A DNA stretch of 33,607 bases from Clostridiaceae bacterium (lineage in GTDB: Bacteria; Bacillota; Clostridia; DSM-8532), in the NCBI GenBank assembly GCA_012521705.1, contig JAAYLX010000046.1, positions 1 to 33,607 of the forward strand, given 5' to 3'. Below are positions 15,991-23,998 of this stretch, piece by piece. A model generated the notes under the pieces. That model had not been told where the DNA came from and searched no databases. It saw only the letters and a list, made by a program, of their open reading frames with translations. Every line of letters begins with the position of its first letter. Position 1 is the stretch's first letter. A program made the translations under genes and the position numbers.

Positions 15991-16928
15991 AACGCTATCA
16001 TTTTACCACGGTTGTTTCGCAGGACCATTTTTTTAAATTCATGGCTATGGTTTCTTCATTGAAAAACACCTGCAAGGATTTCAGGCTATACGTGCTTTGC
16101 ATGCATGATGTGGTTTATCAAATTTTGAAAAAGATCGGAATTGAGGAAGTTGAGCCCATACAGCTCAGTGAAGTGGAAAGTGACGAGCTTAGGCGTATTA
16201 AAAGGGAGAGGCATTTCCATGCCTATTGCTGGACCATGAAACCGGTATTATTGAGTTATGTCATGGAAAAATACCGGGACTGCCAATATTACGCGCATCT
16301 GGACGCAGATTTGTTCTTCTTTGATTCTCCCGACCATATTTTTAATGAAAGCCCTGATTCCTCCTTGTTTCTGACCCACCACAGGAATTCAAGGGATTTT
16401 CTTAAGTACTATGGTGTGACAGGTATTTTCAATACAGGCTTTGTGGGCTGCAAGAACGATGAAACTGCCCGAAAAGCCATCACCAAATGGAAATACCAGT
16501 GCGTAGAGTATTGTCCCATAAAAGAAGACCGTGTGAGAAAGCTTTTCGGCGATCAGCGCTATGTGGAAAGCTGGTCTAATGAATTCAAGGGAGTATATGT
16601 AGTTCAGAGTTATGGCGTCAACACAGCGGTATGGAATATTCAGAATTACCAGGTAACCATTAAAGACGGAAAAGTTTTTGTTGACGGCTATCCGCTTGTA
16701 TTTTACCATTTTTCAGGACTGACCTTAATAAGTCGGAATGAATTTAACTTAAACTGGTACTATCATATAGAAGACCAGATGGTTATGAACATTATTTACA
16801 TGCCCTATGTGATTACGCTGGTAAACGTTATGAAAGAAATGGGAAAATACTTCCCCTGGTTCAATGCAGGTTTCCTGAGCAAGGAACATACCCCTGATAC
16901 TCATTATTTCAAATATGCTGAACCATGA
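15987..16928 (+). CDS. Putative GT-A-type glycosyltransferase (GT8-like)
   Basis: The protein has 313 residues and starts at TTG 15987 with AGGAGGT six bases upstream. The start overlaps the previous stop as TTGA, so the two genes are translationally coupled. It begins YHFTTVVSQDHFFKFMAMVSSL and has YYAHLDADLFFFDSP near residue 105. That DxD motif followed by aromatics is typical of nucleotide-sugar-dependent GT8-like enzymes. NTGFVGCKND and FGDQRYVESW fit the acceptor and product-end motifs of that fold. No membrane helix is seen. The specific sugar and acceptor cannot be told. It is last of the four-gene operon, which ends at the hairpin 16955-17014. Confidence 0.75.
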   Translation: MKRYHFTTVVSQDHFFKFMAMVSSLKNTCKDFRLYVLCMHDVVYQILKKIGIEEVEPIQLSEVESDELRRIKRERHFHAYCWTMKPVLLSYVMEKYRDCQYYAHLDADLFFFDSPDHIFNESPDSSLFLTHHRNSRDFLKYYGVTGIFNTGFVGCKNDETARKAITKWKYQCVEYCPIKEDRVRKLFGDQRYVESWSNEFKGVYVVQSYGVNTAVWNIQNYQVTIKDGKVFVDGYPLVFYHFSGLTLISRNEFNLNWYYHIEDQMVMNIIYMPYVITLVNVMKEMGKYFPWFNAGFLSKEHTPDTHYFKYAEP

Positions 16929-16954
16929 AAGCTTTTCGTTCAATGTTCCGATCA

Positions 16955-17014
16955 GCGCCGGAGTGAAATTAATGTGTTGCAGTTAAACAGCACATTAACT
17001 CACTCTTAAGGCGC
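16955..17014. terminator. Long composite hairpin between convergent glycosyltransferase and citrate synthase genes
   Basis: Three nested arms pair in order: GCGCC (16955-16959) with GGCGC (17010-17014), GAGTG (16961-16965) with CACTC (17001-17005), and TTAATGTGTTG (16969-16979) with CAGCACATTAA (16988-16998). The loop is eight bases. No long T run follows on either strand, but its place between two converging stop codons argues for transcription end or 3' protection on both sides. Confidence 0.55.
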
Positions 17015-17035
17015 GGTACAGTATTTTTCTGTAAG

Positions 17036-18397
17036 TTATTTCTTTGCCCTTTCGGACATGGGGATATATTCTTTTCTGGAAGCAATGCTCTTATAAGCCG
17101 GTCTTATAATCTTGCCCTTGTTTACCAGTTCTTCAATGCGGTGGGCGCTCCAACCGGCTATTCGTGCAACCGCAAACATTGGAGTATACAGCTCCAGCGG
17201 AATATCGAGCATCCTGTAGACAAATCCTGAATAGAAGTCAATATTTGCGCTTACGCCTTTATATATCTTGCGCTGTTCCGAGATGACTTTCGGGGCAAGC
17301 TTTTCAATTTTTGAATAGAATCTGAATTCTTCGTCCAGTCCCTTCTGGTGGGCAAGTTTTTCCACATGCTCCCTGAAAATCTCCGCCCTCGGGTCGGAAA
17401 TTGAGTATACGGCATGCCCTATACCGTATATCAGCCCTGATCTGTCAAAGGCTTCTTTATTCAGAATTTTACTCAGGTAATCGCATATTTCTTCGTCGTC
17501 ATCCCAGTGACGGACATTTTGTTTTATGTTCTCCAGCATCTCTACAACTTTTACATTTGCACCGCCGTGACGTGGCCCTTTAAGGGAGCACAACGCTGCC
17601 GCCATGGCTGAATATGTGTCGGTTCCCGTGGAGGTTACCACATGGGTGGTGAATGTTGAGTTGTTACCGCCTCCGTGCTCGGCATGGAGTACCAGTGACA
17701 AATCCAGCAGTGTCGCTTCAAGTTGGGTAAAATTACTGTCAGGACGCAGCATGTGCAGAATATTCTCTGCGGTGGAAAGGTCCTCACGGGGACCGTGTAT
17801 AAAAAGACTGTTATTTTGATGATAGTGGTTAAAAGCATGATAGGCGTATACCGACAGCAGCGGGAAGCATGCTATCAGGTACAGGCATTGCCTTAGCACA
17901 TTTTGGGTTGAAATGTCATCCGGATTATGATCATAGCTGTACATGGCAAGTACGCTTCTGGAAAGCACATTCATCATGTCTTTGCCAGGCGCCTTCATTA
18001 TAATATCCCGGGTAAAATCTTTCGGAAGCTTTCTAAGTTCAGCAAAATTCTTTTCGAAGGATTTAAGAGTCTCTCTGTCAGGAAGTTCTCCAAAAAGCAG
18101 CAGATAGCAAGTCTCTTCAAAGCCGAACCGATTTTCGTTCAGGAACCCTTTTACAAGATCTTCGATGTCATATCCCCTGTAATAGAGCTTTCCGGGGCTG
18201 GGTATCATTTTGTCATCTTTAAGCTCGTAAGCATGAACTTCGCCTATTTCTGTTAGACCAGCAAGTACTCCGCGACCGCTGATGTCCCGGAGACCTCTTT
18301 TTACATCATACTTTGTATACAGCTCAGGATCGATAATACTGCAACTTTCAGCTTTTTTGCTCAATTCTTCCAGCCAGTTGTTTTTGTTAAGGGCCAT
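17036..18397 (-). CDS. Citrate synthase (Si-type family)
   Basis: A 453-residue protein with the citrate synthase landmarks in order: KLYYRGYDIEDLV near residue 70, LHAEHGGGNNSTFTTHVV around the first catalytic histidine, CSLKGPRHGGANVKVVE with the second, and SANIDFYSGFVYRMLDIP with the catalytic aspartate. It condenses oxaloacetate and acetyl-CoA to citrate in the oxidative TCA branch that feeds 2-oxoglutarate to glutamate. AAAGGTGGTG lies five bases upstream of the ATG. The extended N terminus (about 45 residues before RGLRDISGRGVL) is usual in clostridial members. 2-methylcitrate synthase is a possible alternative, but no prpB or prpD is near. Confidence 0.95.
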   Translation of the reverse strand: MALNKNNWLEELSKKAESCSIIDPELYTKYDVKRGLRDISGRGVLAGLTEIGEVHAYELKDDKMIPSPGKLYYRGYDIEDLVKGFLNENRFGFEETCYLLLFGELPDRETLKSFEKNFAELRKLPKDFTRDIIMKAPGKDMMNVLSRSVLAMYSYDHNPDDISTQNVLRQCLYLIACFPLLSVYAYHAFNHYHQNNSLFIHGPREDLSTAENILHMLRPDSNFTQLEATLLDLSLVLHAEHGGGNNSTFTTHVVTSTGTDTYSAMAAALCSLKGPRHGGANVKVVEMLENIKQNVRHWDDDEEICDYLSKILNKEAFDRSGLIYGIGHAVYSISDPRAEIFREHVEKLAHQKGLDEEFRFYSKIEKLAPKVISEQRKIYKGVSANIDFYSGFVYRMLDIPLELYTPMFAVARIAGWSAHRIEELVNKGKIIRPAYKSIASRKEYIPMSERAKK

Positions 18398-18548
18398 ACT
18401 ATCACCACCTTTGAAAAATAAAATGAAATGATAAAAGATAAGTTAAGTATAAAAATTATAAAAAATTTTCCGTGGCATTTCTATATATTAAAAATTAATT
18501 AATAATTATAGTTATTTAATGGATATCTAATTTACCCGGTTCATCCCA

Positions 18549-18827
18549 TTATACTTTATGGATGGCCTTTTTTAGCACGGCTGAGTCTATGCCTTTATTG
18601 TCGGTGGTGAAAGTGCACGGATATTGGGTTTTGCAGGCACCGCATTCAACGTACTGCTTTGATTCTACCTGCTCACGCTTGTCATACAAGAATGGATAAA
18701 ACTCATCTTTGTTCAAAGTTCCGGGTGAATCGGAGTCGATGATATAGGAATAGATGTATTTTGCCTCATATTTTGCTGTAAGGTTGCTGCTTCCGCAAGC
18801 CGGACAAAATAACTTATTCTTCTTCAT
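18549..18827 (-). CDS. Small zinc-ribbon protein of unknown function
   Basis: The protein has 92 residues from the ATG at 18827, which suits the GGGGA site better than the ATG two codons earlier that touches it. Two CxxC knuckles are visible, CPAC at the N terminus and CGAC near residue 62, forming one predicted zinc ribbon with a long insert (EAKYIYSYIIDSDSPGTL) between them. No known catalytic motif is seen. It is probably cytoplasmic. It is a single gene between citrate synthase and the DUF362 gene, and I do not recognise a family. Confidence 0.7.
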   Translation of the reverse strand: MKKNKLFCPACGSSNLTAKYEAKYIYSYIIDSDSPGTLNKDEFYPFLYDKREQVESKQYVECGACKTQYPCTFTTDNKGIDSAVLKKAIHKV

Positions 18828-18983
18828 AGCCATCCCCGCTTATAAAAAAAGTATTAAAATTAGTGTGTTCATTTTTTTAAAAAAATTTCTGTTGCCATGT
18901 GTTCAAATTTCATAAATTTGAAAACGGCCTGAATTCAGTATTGCAAGCCAATTTAGGTATTTTAATGTATAATTAAAGGTGAA

Positions 18984-19000
18984 ACAGGGTAATTCCCTGT
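18984..19000 (+). promoter_or_regulatory. Leader hairpin upstream of the DUF362 gene
   Basis: ACAGGG-TAATT-CCCTGT is a perfect six-base stem with a five-base loop, nine bases before the ribosome site of the DUF362 gene. A TATAAT at 18968-18973 without a good -35 lies just upstream. The repeat could be an RNA hairpin or a dyad operator at the start of transcription. Confidence 0.4.
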
Positions 19001-19022
19001 GAAATTACGGGAGGGCAGAATT

Positions 19023-20129
19023 GTGGATAACAGAATTATCGTGACTTACGGTGAAAATGTCCGGAAAATTGTCAGGGATGTGTTGGAGAAGGCAGACTTT
19101 AACGGAATGATTCCCAGTAATTCAAATATTGGTATAAAACCGAACCTGGTTGTTTCAAAACCTTCCTCATCGGGAGCGACCACCTCCCCTGAGATGGTTT
19201 CTGCGTTAATAGAGTATCTTAAGGAGCACGGGCACAATAATATTGTTATTCTGGAAAGTTCATGGCTGGGGGACAGCACCACAAGAGCATTTAAAGTATG
19301 CGGGTATGAAGATGTATCACAAAAATACGGAGTACCGCTTTTTGATATTAAGAAAGACACATATAGCGTACGGACTTATAAAGGTACTGATATAGCAGTA
19401 AGCGACAAGGTTCTTGGGCTTGATTTCTTAATAAACATGCCTGTTCTAAAAGGGCACTGCCAGACTTATATAACCTGCGCACTCAAAAACTTAAAGGGCT
19501 GTATCCCTGACAGGGAAAAACGCCGTTTCCATACCATGGGACTTCATAGACCCATCGCTTATCTCAACAAGATAATTAAATCGGATTTTATCCTTGTGGA
19601 TGGCCTTTGTGGTGATCTTGATTTCGAGGAAGGCGGAAACCCGGTTAAAATGAACCGGATTATCTGCGGTACCGATCCGGTCCTTATTGATTCCTATGTT
19701 GCGGCGGTAATGGGGTATAAGCCTGAAGATATTGAATATATAAAAACTGCCGCCGAAATAGGAGTCGGAAGCTGTGATATAAAAAATGCGGAAGTGATTG
19801 TCATAGACAAAGACACTTCCCTTGCAGCTCCGCCAGCTTCAAGAAAAGTTCAGCAATTGGCAGAGTATATCGATGAGAAAGAGGCATGCTCAGCCTGCTA
19901 TGGAAACCTCATTCAAGCCCTTGCCCGCCTTAATGAAAAAGGCCTTCTGAAAGGTTTTAAGAAAAAATCCATTAAAATCGGGCAGGGATATAAGGACTGT
20001 AACCTTGATGGCATTGGTGTTGGAATCTGTACATCGGGGCTTGGAAGGAATGTTAAAGGGTGTCCCCCTTCAACAGGTGAAATATTGGAGTTTCTTAAGA
20101 ATACAGGGGTAGGGAGTAAAGACAAATAA
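19023..20129 (+). CDS. DUF362 family protein with cysteine-rich C terminus
   Basis: The protein has 368 residues from GTG 19023, with GGGAGGG eight bases before it; an upstream in-frame GTG at 18999 lies in the hairpin and has no ribosome site. The DUF362 core shows IGIKPNLVV near residue 38, VILESSWLGDST, NMPVLKGHCQTYITCALKNLKGC near 140-162, and DLDFEEGGNPV. The C-terminal part has CSACYGN, GICTSG and KGCPPS, a set of cysteines that could ligate an iron-sulphur cluster or a metal. DUF362 members have no settled function; some have adjoining ferredoxin domains. It is cytoplasmic, and followed 128 bases later by a separately promoted gene. Confidence 0.85.
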   Translation: MDNRIIVTYGENVRKIVRDVLEKADFNGMIPSNSNIGIKPNLVVSKPSSSGATTSPEMVSALIEYLKEHGHNNIVILESSWLGDSTTRAFKVCGYEDVSQKYGVPLFDIKKDTYSVRTYKGTDIAVSDKVLGLDFLINMPVLKGHCQTYITCALKNLKGCIPDREKRRFHTMGLHRPIAYLNKIIKSDFILVDGLCGDLDFEEGGNPVKMNRIICGTDPVLIDSYVAAVMGYKPEDIEYIKTAAEIGVGSCDIKNAEVIVIDKDTSLAAPPASRKVQQLAEYIDEKEACSACYGNLIQALARLNEKGLLKGFKKKSIKIGQGYKDCNLDGIGVGICTSGLGRNVKGCPPSTGEILEFLKNTGVGSKDK

Positions 20130-20182
20130 TTTATCTTAAAATAAAGACGGATATTCTGACTCTTAACATCATAAATAAAAGA

Positions 20183-20211
20183 TTGACAGTAATTTTTTTA
20201 CAAAATATAAT
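20183..20211 (+). promoter_or_regulatory. Perfect consensus sigma-A promoter of the AIM24-type gene
   Basis: TTGACA (20183-20188) and TATAAT (20206-20211) are both perfect and exactly 17 bases apart. Transcription should begin near 20218, giving a 40-base leader. Confidence 0.85.
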
Positions 20212-20224
20212 TTCCATAAATTTA

Positions 20225-20239
20225 GAATTCCTGGAATTC
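20225..20239. promoter_or_regulatory. Palindromic candidate operator
   Basis: GAATTCC-T-GGAATTC is a perfect seven-base dyad with one central base. It sits about 7-21 bases downstream of the predicted start of the consensus promoter and just before the ribosome site. The position is ideal for a repressor that blocks a strong promoter. Confidence 0.5.
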
Positions 20240-20257
20240 AAAAAGGGAGGAAAAAGC

Positions 20258-20938
20258 ATGCGGTATAATATTTTTGGTGACAGCCTGCCTGCAGTAACAA
20301 TCCAGCTTAACCGCGGGGAAAGTATATACACCCAGTCAGGCGGAATGACCTGGATGACCGACAATATTACAATGGATACCAATATGAGGGGAGGCTATCT
20401 GAAAGGCCTTGGCAGAATGTTTTCGGGAGAATCCCTTTTTATGGTCACATATACTGCCAATTCAGACGGAGCTGAGATTACTTTTGCATCCACTTTCCCT
20501 GGGGCGATTATCGCGGCCGATATAGGAAGAAGTAATCTTATCGTTCAGAAAAGTGCGTTTTTATGTGCACAGCCTTCGGTGGAACTAAGTGTACATTTTA
20601 ATAAGAGCTTTAAGTCAGGACTTTTCGGAGGGGAAGGATTCATACTGCAGAAATTGTCAGGCAACGGATTAGCGTTTTTTGAAATTGACGGCGCATGCTA
20701 TGAAAAGGTCCTTGGCCCCGGAGAAGTATTGAAGGTTGATACAGGTAATATTGCAGCGTTTGAAGAGTCTGTCCGATATGAGGTTGAGACCGTAAAAGGT
20801 TTTAAGAATGTAATGTTCGGAGGGGAAGGGCTGTTTCTATCAAAACTGACCGGCCCGGGTAAAATCTGGCTGCAAACCATGCCCCTTAGTGCATTTGCCC
20901 AAAAACTCTCACCTTTAATGCCTCACAATACTGATTAA
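20258..20938 (+). CDS. AIM24 / TIGR00266 family protein
   Basis: The protein has 226 residues from the ATG at 20258, with GGGAGG upstream. The sequence is a double beta-sandwich of glycine-rich strands. It contains the family landmarks RGESIYTQSGGMTWMTDNITMDTN near residue 25, FMVTYTANSDGAEITFAS, the SGLFGGEGFILQKLSGNG repeat near 125, and a second FGGEGLFLSKLTGPGKIWLQTMPLS near 190. These two parallel GGEG stretches show the internal duplication. The mitochondrial namesake affects inner-membrane organisation; bacterial members have no defined role. It is probably cytoplasmic. It is monocistronic, with a strong promoter and a terminator. Confidence 0.9.
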   Translation: MRYNIFGDSLPAVTIQLNRGESIYTQSGGMTWMTDNITMDTNMRGGYLKGLGRMFSGESLFMVTYTANSDGAEITFASTFPGAIIAADIGRSNLIVQKSAFLCAQPSVELSVHFNKSFKSGLFGGEGFILQKLSGNGLAFFEIDGACYEKVLGPGEVLKVDTGNIAAFEESVRYEVETVKGFKNVMFGGEGLFLSKLTGPGKIWLQTMPLSAFAQKLSPLMPHNTD

Positions 20939-20980
20939 TAACTTCGCCCCCCCATCGCCCGATAAGGGTGTTTTAAAAAA

Positions 20981-21021
20981 GGGCTGCTCAGGTATATAGC
21001 TTTGAGTTCAGCTCTTTTTTT
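20981..21021 (+). terminator. Intrinsic terminator after the AIM24-type gene
   Basis: GGGCTG-CTCA pairs with TGAG-TT-CAGCTC (one G-U, two-base bulge) around a twelve-base loop and is followed by seven T's. Confidence 0.8.
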
Positions 21022-21123
21022 ATGCCCAATAATGAAAAGATTTTTAGTCATACTCTTTTAAAATATTATTGAACTTTTATTCTCATATAATGTTTTAGGC
21101 ATCAATACATCAAAGGAACGGAC

Positions 21124-21759
21124 ATGAAAGCCTTAAAAGTGATTGTGTTTCTCGTTGTATTTGTTTTTGTATTCTTTATAGTTTACTCAACAGATATAAA
21201 TATAAAAAAAGAACAGAACCAAAATGCCTTTAATTTGGATATCAGGGAAGGGAAGTACGACAATATTGTTTCCAAGGTGGATGAAGAAGCGATAATAAGA
21301 AGAGCCATAAAGTCAGTGGGGATACTTACTTTGATTGAAGGTATAGAGGAGTACAAACAGGTTATTGATGAGGAGAACTGGTACTCTTACAGAGGGATAA
21401 ACATTGACTGGCAATACAGGTTTGGCATAGCCATAGACCTGGAAAACATAGAAATAGACCTCAAAGATGATGTTGTCAATATCTCTGCCAATAAAGACGA
21501 CCTTTTCATCCAGTTCATTGAGAAAACTAAAGAAAGCAAATCCCAGTCAAGTGCAAGTTTATTGGCAAAGAAATTTACATCCCAGGAGATTGAAGCCCTC
21601 GAAAAAGCAGTATTGGACAAGATAGAAGAGAAAATTAAAACAACACCAGAATACTGGGATGACGCCTTTCAAAGTCTTGAAGTAAATCTGCGAAAAATCT
21701 GCAATGATTTAGGCTTCTACAGAATTAATTTTACAGAAATAACCAGTCCCGTAGGTTAA
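21124..21759 (+). CDS. Membrane-anchored DUF4230-like protein
   Basis: A 211-residue protein with an N-terminal hydrophobic anchor (LKVIVFLVVFVFVFFIVYS, residues 4-22) and a long external or cytoplasmic soluble part. That part has EEAIIRRAIKSVGILTLIEGIEEYKQ, then WQYRFGIAIDLENIEIDLKDD and VNISANKDDLFI, the alternating strand pattern and the 'iDl..i' core of DUF4230 proteins. A charged helical C terminus follows (EIEALEKAVLDKIEEKI). DUF4230 has no known function. AAAGGA lies six bases before the ATG. No catalytic residues stand out. I am moderately sure of the family. Confidence 0.65.
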   Translation: MKALKVIVFLVVFVFVFFIVYSTDINIKKEQNQNAFNLDIREGKYDNIVSKVDEEAIIRRAIKSVGILTLIEGIEEYKQVIDEENWYSYRGINIDWQYRFGIAIDLENIEIDLKDDVVNISANKDDLFIQFIEKTKESKSQSSASLLAKKFTSQEIEALEKAVLDKIEEKIKTTPEYWDDAFQSLEVNLRKICNDLGFYRINFTEITSPVG

Positions 21760-21836
21760 AATGTATAAAAATCAAAATAAAAATATTGCCCAAATTGTAA
21801 GATTTGTTATATGATGAATATACATAGAATACCGCT

Positions 21837-21915
21837 GGTGAAGAGTGCTGTAAATAGTCGCAACAAATGCTTTCACCTTGGAACCTGACAGAAAAAAGTA
21901 AATTTTTCAGGGAGG
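21837..21915 (+). promoter_or_regulatory. Structured 5' leader of dhaKLM
   Basis: Two stems can be drawn. GGTGAA (21837-21842) pairs with TTCACC (21872-21877). CCTGA (21884-21888) with a short A run pairs with the T run and TCAGG (21903-21911). The second stem includes the first two bases of the GGGAGG ribosome site, so it could limit dhaK translation. It matches no riboswitch class I know. A weak promoter (TTGCCC 21786-21791, TATATG 21808-21813) lies upstream. Confidence 0.4.
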
Positions 21916-21923
21916 TATTTGAA

Positions 21924-22913
21924 ATGAAAAAAATCATCAACGAAGTAGGATTAGTTGAGGAGCAGATGATTCTTGGCATGGTTAAGGCATATCCGCAATA
22001 TCTTGCCAAACTGGATTGTGGAAATGTTGTTGTAAGAGCCAGGAAAAAGGAAGGGAAAGTTGCATTGATAAGCGGCGGCGGAAGCGGACATGAGCCTGCC
22101 CATGGTGGTTTCGTGGGAGAAGGTATGCTTGATGCAGCAGTAGCAGGTGCGGTATTTACATCCCCTACACCCGATCAGATTTATGAAGGAATCAAAGCTA
22201 TAGCTACCGACAAGGGTGTACTTATGGTTATCAAGAACTATACCGGCGATGTTATGAACTTCGAAATGGCTGCAGAAATGGCCCAGGCAGAAGGAATAGA
22301 AGTAAAGCAGGTTGTTGTTAATGACGATGTCGCTGTTAAAGACAGTTTGTACACTGTTGGACGCAGAGGAGTCGCCGGAACAGTGTTCGTTCATAAAATT
22401 GCAGGAGCAAAAGCAGAAGAAGGCGCAAGTCTTGATGAAGTTCAGGCAACTGCACAGAAAGTAATAGACAATGTGCGGACCATGGGTATAGCAATAACCC
22501 CATGTACAGTTCCTGCAGCAGGAAAACCAGGTTTTGAGCTTTCTGAAAATGAAATGGAAGTCGGAATCGGTATTCATGGAGAGCCTGGTACACACAGAGA
22601 ACCCTTAAGACCTGCCGATGAAATAGTAGACATGCTGTTAGACAGGATACTGTCCGACCTGGATTTCACAGGTAGCGAAGTCGCAGTAATGATTAACGGA
22701 TCAGGCGGAACACCACTTATGGAATTATTCATAATTAACAATCGCGTTGCAGATGTCCTGAAATCTAAGGGAATAAAAGTATACAGGACTTTTGTCGGAG
22801 AATTCATGACTTCCATTGAAATGCAGGGATTCTCAGTAACACTCTTAAGAATGGATGATGAACTGAAACGTCTCTTGGATGCTAAAGCAGATACACCCGC
22901 CTTCAAGGCATAA
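21924..22913 (+). CDS. dhaK: Dihydroxyacetone kinase, substrate-binding subunit DhaK
   Basis: The protein has 329 residues from the ATG at 21924, with GGGAGG nine bases before it. ISGGGSGHEPAHGGFVGEGMLDAAVAG near residue 50 forms the dihydroxyacetone pocket. H218 in GIGIHGEPG is the histidine that binds the ketose covalently as a hemiaminal, and NYTGDVMNFEMA supplies the catalytic aspartate region. DhaK presents dihydroxyacetone to ADP-bound DhaL, which transfers phosphate to give DHAP for glycolysis. The gene order dhaK-dhaL-dhaM with gaps of 18 and 12 bases is that of a PTS-dependent kinase. It is cytoplasmic. Confidence 0.97.
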   Translation: MKKIINEVGLVEEQMILGMVKAYPQYLAKLDCGNVVVRARKKEGKVALISGGGSGHEPAHGGFVGEGMLDAAVAGAVFTSPTPDQIYEGIKAIATDKGVLMVIKNYTGDVMNFEMAAEMAQAEGIEVKQVVVNDDVAVKDSLYTVGRRGVAGTVFVHKIAGAKAEEGASLDEVQATAQKVIDNVRTMGIAITPCTVPAAGKPGFELSENEMEVGIGIHGEPGTHREPLRPADEIVDMLLDRILSDLDFTGSEVAVMINGSGGTPLMELFIINNRVADVLKSKGIKVYRTFVGEFMTSIEMQGFSVTLLRMDDELKRLLDAKADTPAFKA

Positions 22914-22931
22914 GAAAAAGAGGGGAAAATA

Positions 22932-23555
22932 ATGATTAATCAGTATAAGGTTTTGCAGATTATTCGGCAAATAGGAAACAAAATAAATGAACACAAAGAC
23001 TTTCTGACAGAACTTGATAATGTAATAGGTGATGGCGACCACGGAATAAATATGGCCAGGGGTTTTGCTGAAGTGGAAAAGAAGTTCCCTACCCTTGAAG
23101 GGAAAGATATCGGAACAATTCTTAAAACAGTAGGCATGACCTTGGTTTCCACAGTAGGAGGGGCTTCAGGGCCGCTTTACGGAACCGCATTTATGAAAGC
23201 CGGAGCTGCGTTAACGGGAAAATCGGAAATGGATATTAATGATTTTCTTAATGTCTTCCAGCAGGCTATAGAGGGCGTAATGCAACGTGGCAGATCCACA
23301 ACGGGAGAAAAAACCATGCTGGATGCCATGGTTCCGGCAAAGGAAGCCATAGAAAAAACACTGGCCGACACCAACGACGTCAAAAAGGCTATGGAGGCGG
23401 GAGTTGCTGCTGCCAAAGAGGGAGTAGAATATACAAAAACCATCATAGCCAAAAAAGGACGCGCAAGTTATCTTGGGGAAAGAAGTATAGGTCACCAGGA
23501 CCCGGGTGCTACATCATTTGCATTGATACTGGAAGTAATCGCCTCAATGGTATAG
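22932..23555 (+). CDS. dhaL: Dihydroxyacetone kinase, nucleotide-binding subunit DhaL
   Basis: A 207-residue all-helical protein. D29, D34 and D36 in ELDNVIGDGDHG chelate the two Mg ions that hold a permanently bound ADP. TVGGASGPLYGTAFMKAG and QRGRSTTGEKTMLDAM form the phosphate and lid contacts. In PTS-dependent systems this ADP is rephosphorylated by DhaM and acts as a coenzyme, not a substrate. AGAGGGGA precedes the ATG. It is the second gene of dhaKLM. Confidence 0.97.
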   Translation: MINQYKVLQIIRQIGNKINEHKDFLTELDNVIGDGDHGINMARGFAEVEKKFPTLEGKDIGTILKTVGMTLVSTVGGASGPLYGTAFMKAGAALTGKSEMDINDFLNVFQQAIEGVMQRGRSTTGEKTMLDAMVPAKEAIEKTLADTNDVKKAMEAGVAAAKEGVEYTKTIIAKKGRASYLGERSIGHQDPGATSFALILEVIASMV

Positions 23556-23567
23556 GAGGGAGCGTCC

Positions 23568-23954
23568 ATGGTTGGTTTTGTCATTGTCTCCCATAGTCAG
23601 AAGTTAGCTGAAAGCGTAGTTGAGCTAACTGGTGCTATGGCTCCCGGAGCTAAGATTGCCGCTGCCGGAGGACTGGAGGACGGAAGCTTCGGAACGAGTT
23701 TTGACAGGATTTCCAATGCCGTCAATGAGGTGTATTCCGATGACGGAGTCATAGTCCTGATGGATATGGGAAGTGCTGTAATGACCACTGAAATGGTGCT
23801 GGAGTCCATGCCGGAAAGAAAAATCAAAATGGCTGACTGTCCTTTGGTAGAAGGCGCAATCATAGGAACAATCAGTGCAATAAGTGGTCGGTCATTGGAA
23901 GCAGTTTTAAAGGATCTTTCAGAAGTAAAGAATATGGTTAAAATCCCGAACTAA
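23568..23954 (+). CDS. dhaM: PTS-dependent dihydroxyacetone kinase phosphotransferase subunit DhaM (EIIA domain only)
   Basis: A 128-residue protein with the mannose-type EIIA fold. The phosphorylated histidine is H9 in VIVSHSQKLAESV, and LMDMGSAVMTTEM lies near residue 66. It is the short Gram-positive form without the fused HPr and EI-like domains of Escherichia coli DhaM, so it must receive phosphate from separate HPr and EI proteins encoded elsewhere. GGAGGG lies seven bases before the ATG. It is the last gene, followed directly by a strong terminator. Confidence 0.95.
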   Translation: MVGFVIVSHSQKLAESVVELTGAMAPGAKIAAAGGLEDGSFGTSFDRISNAVNEVYSDDGVIVLMDMGSAVMTTEMVLESMPERKIKMADCPLVEGAIIGTISAISGRSLEAVLKDLSEVKNMVKIPN

Positions 23955-23960
23955 GAAAAC

Positions 23961-23998
23961 GCCCCCTGCTTTTAAATCAGCAGGGGGCCATTTTTTTT
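23961..23998. terminator. Strong bidirectional intrinsic terminator
   Basis: GCCCCCTGCT pairs perfectly with AGCAGGGGGC around an eight-base loop and is followed by eight T's. The T run overlaps the stop codon of the convergent transporter gene, which also gains a terminator from the same stem. Confidence 0.95.

Noticed and set aside
16961..17005. Likeness to the Escherichia coli lac control region (AATGTG, CACATTAA, CTCACTC)
   Set aside because: The match is a short chance resemblance produced by the hairpin arms; no cloning-vector sequence surrounds it.
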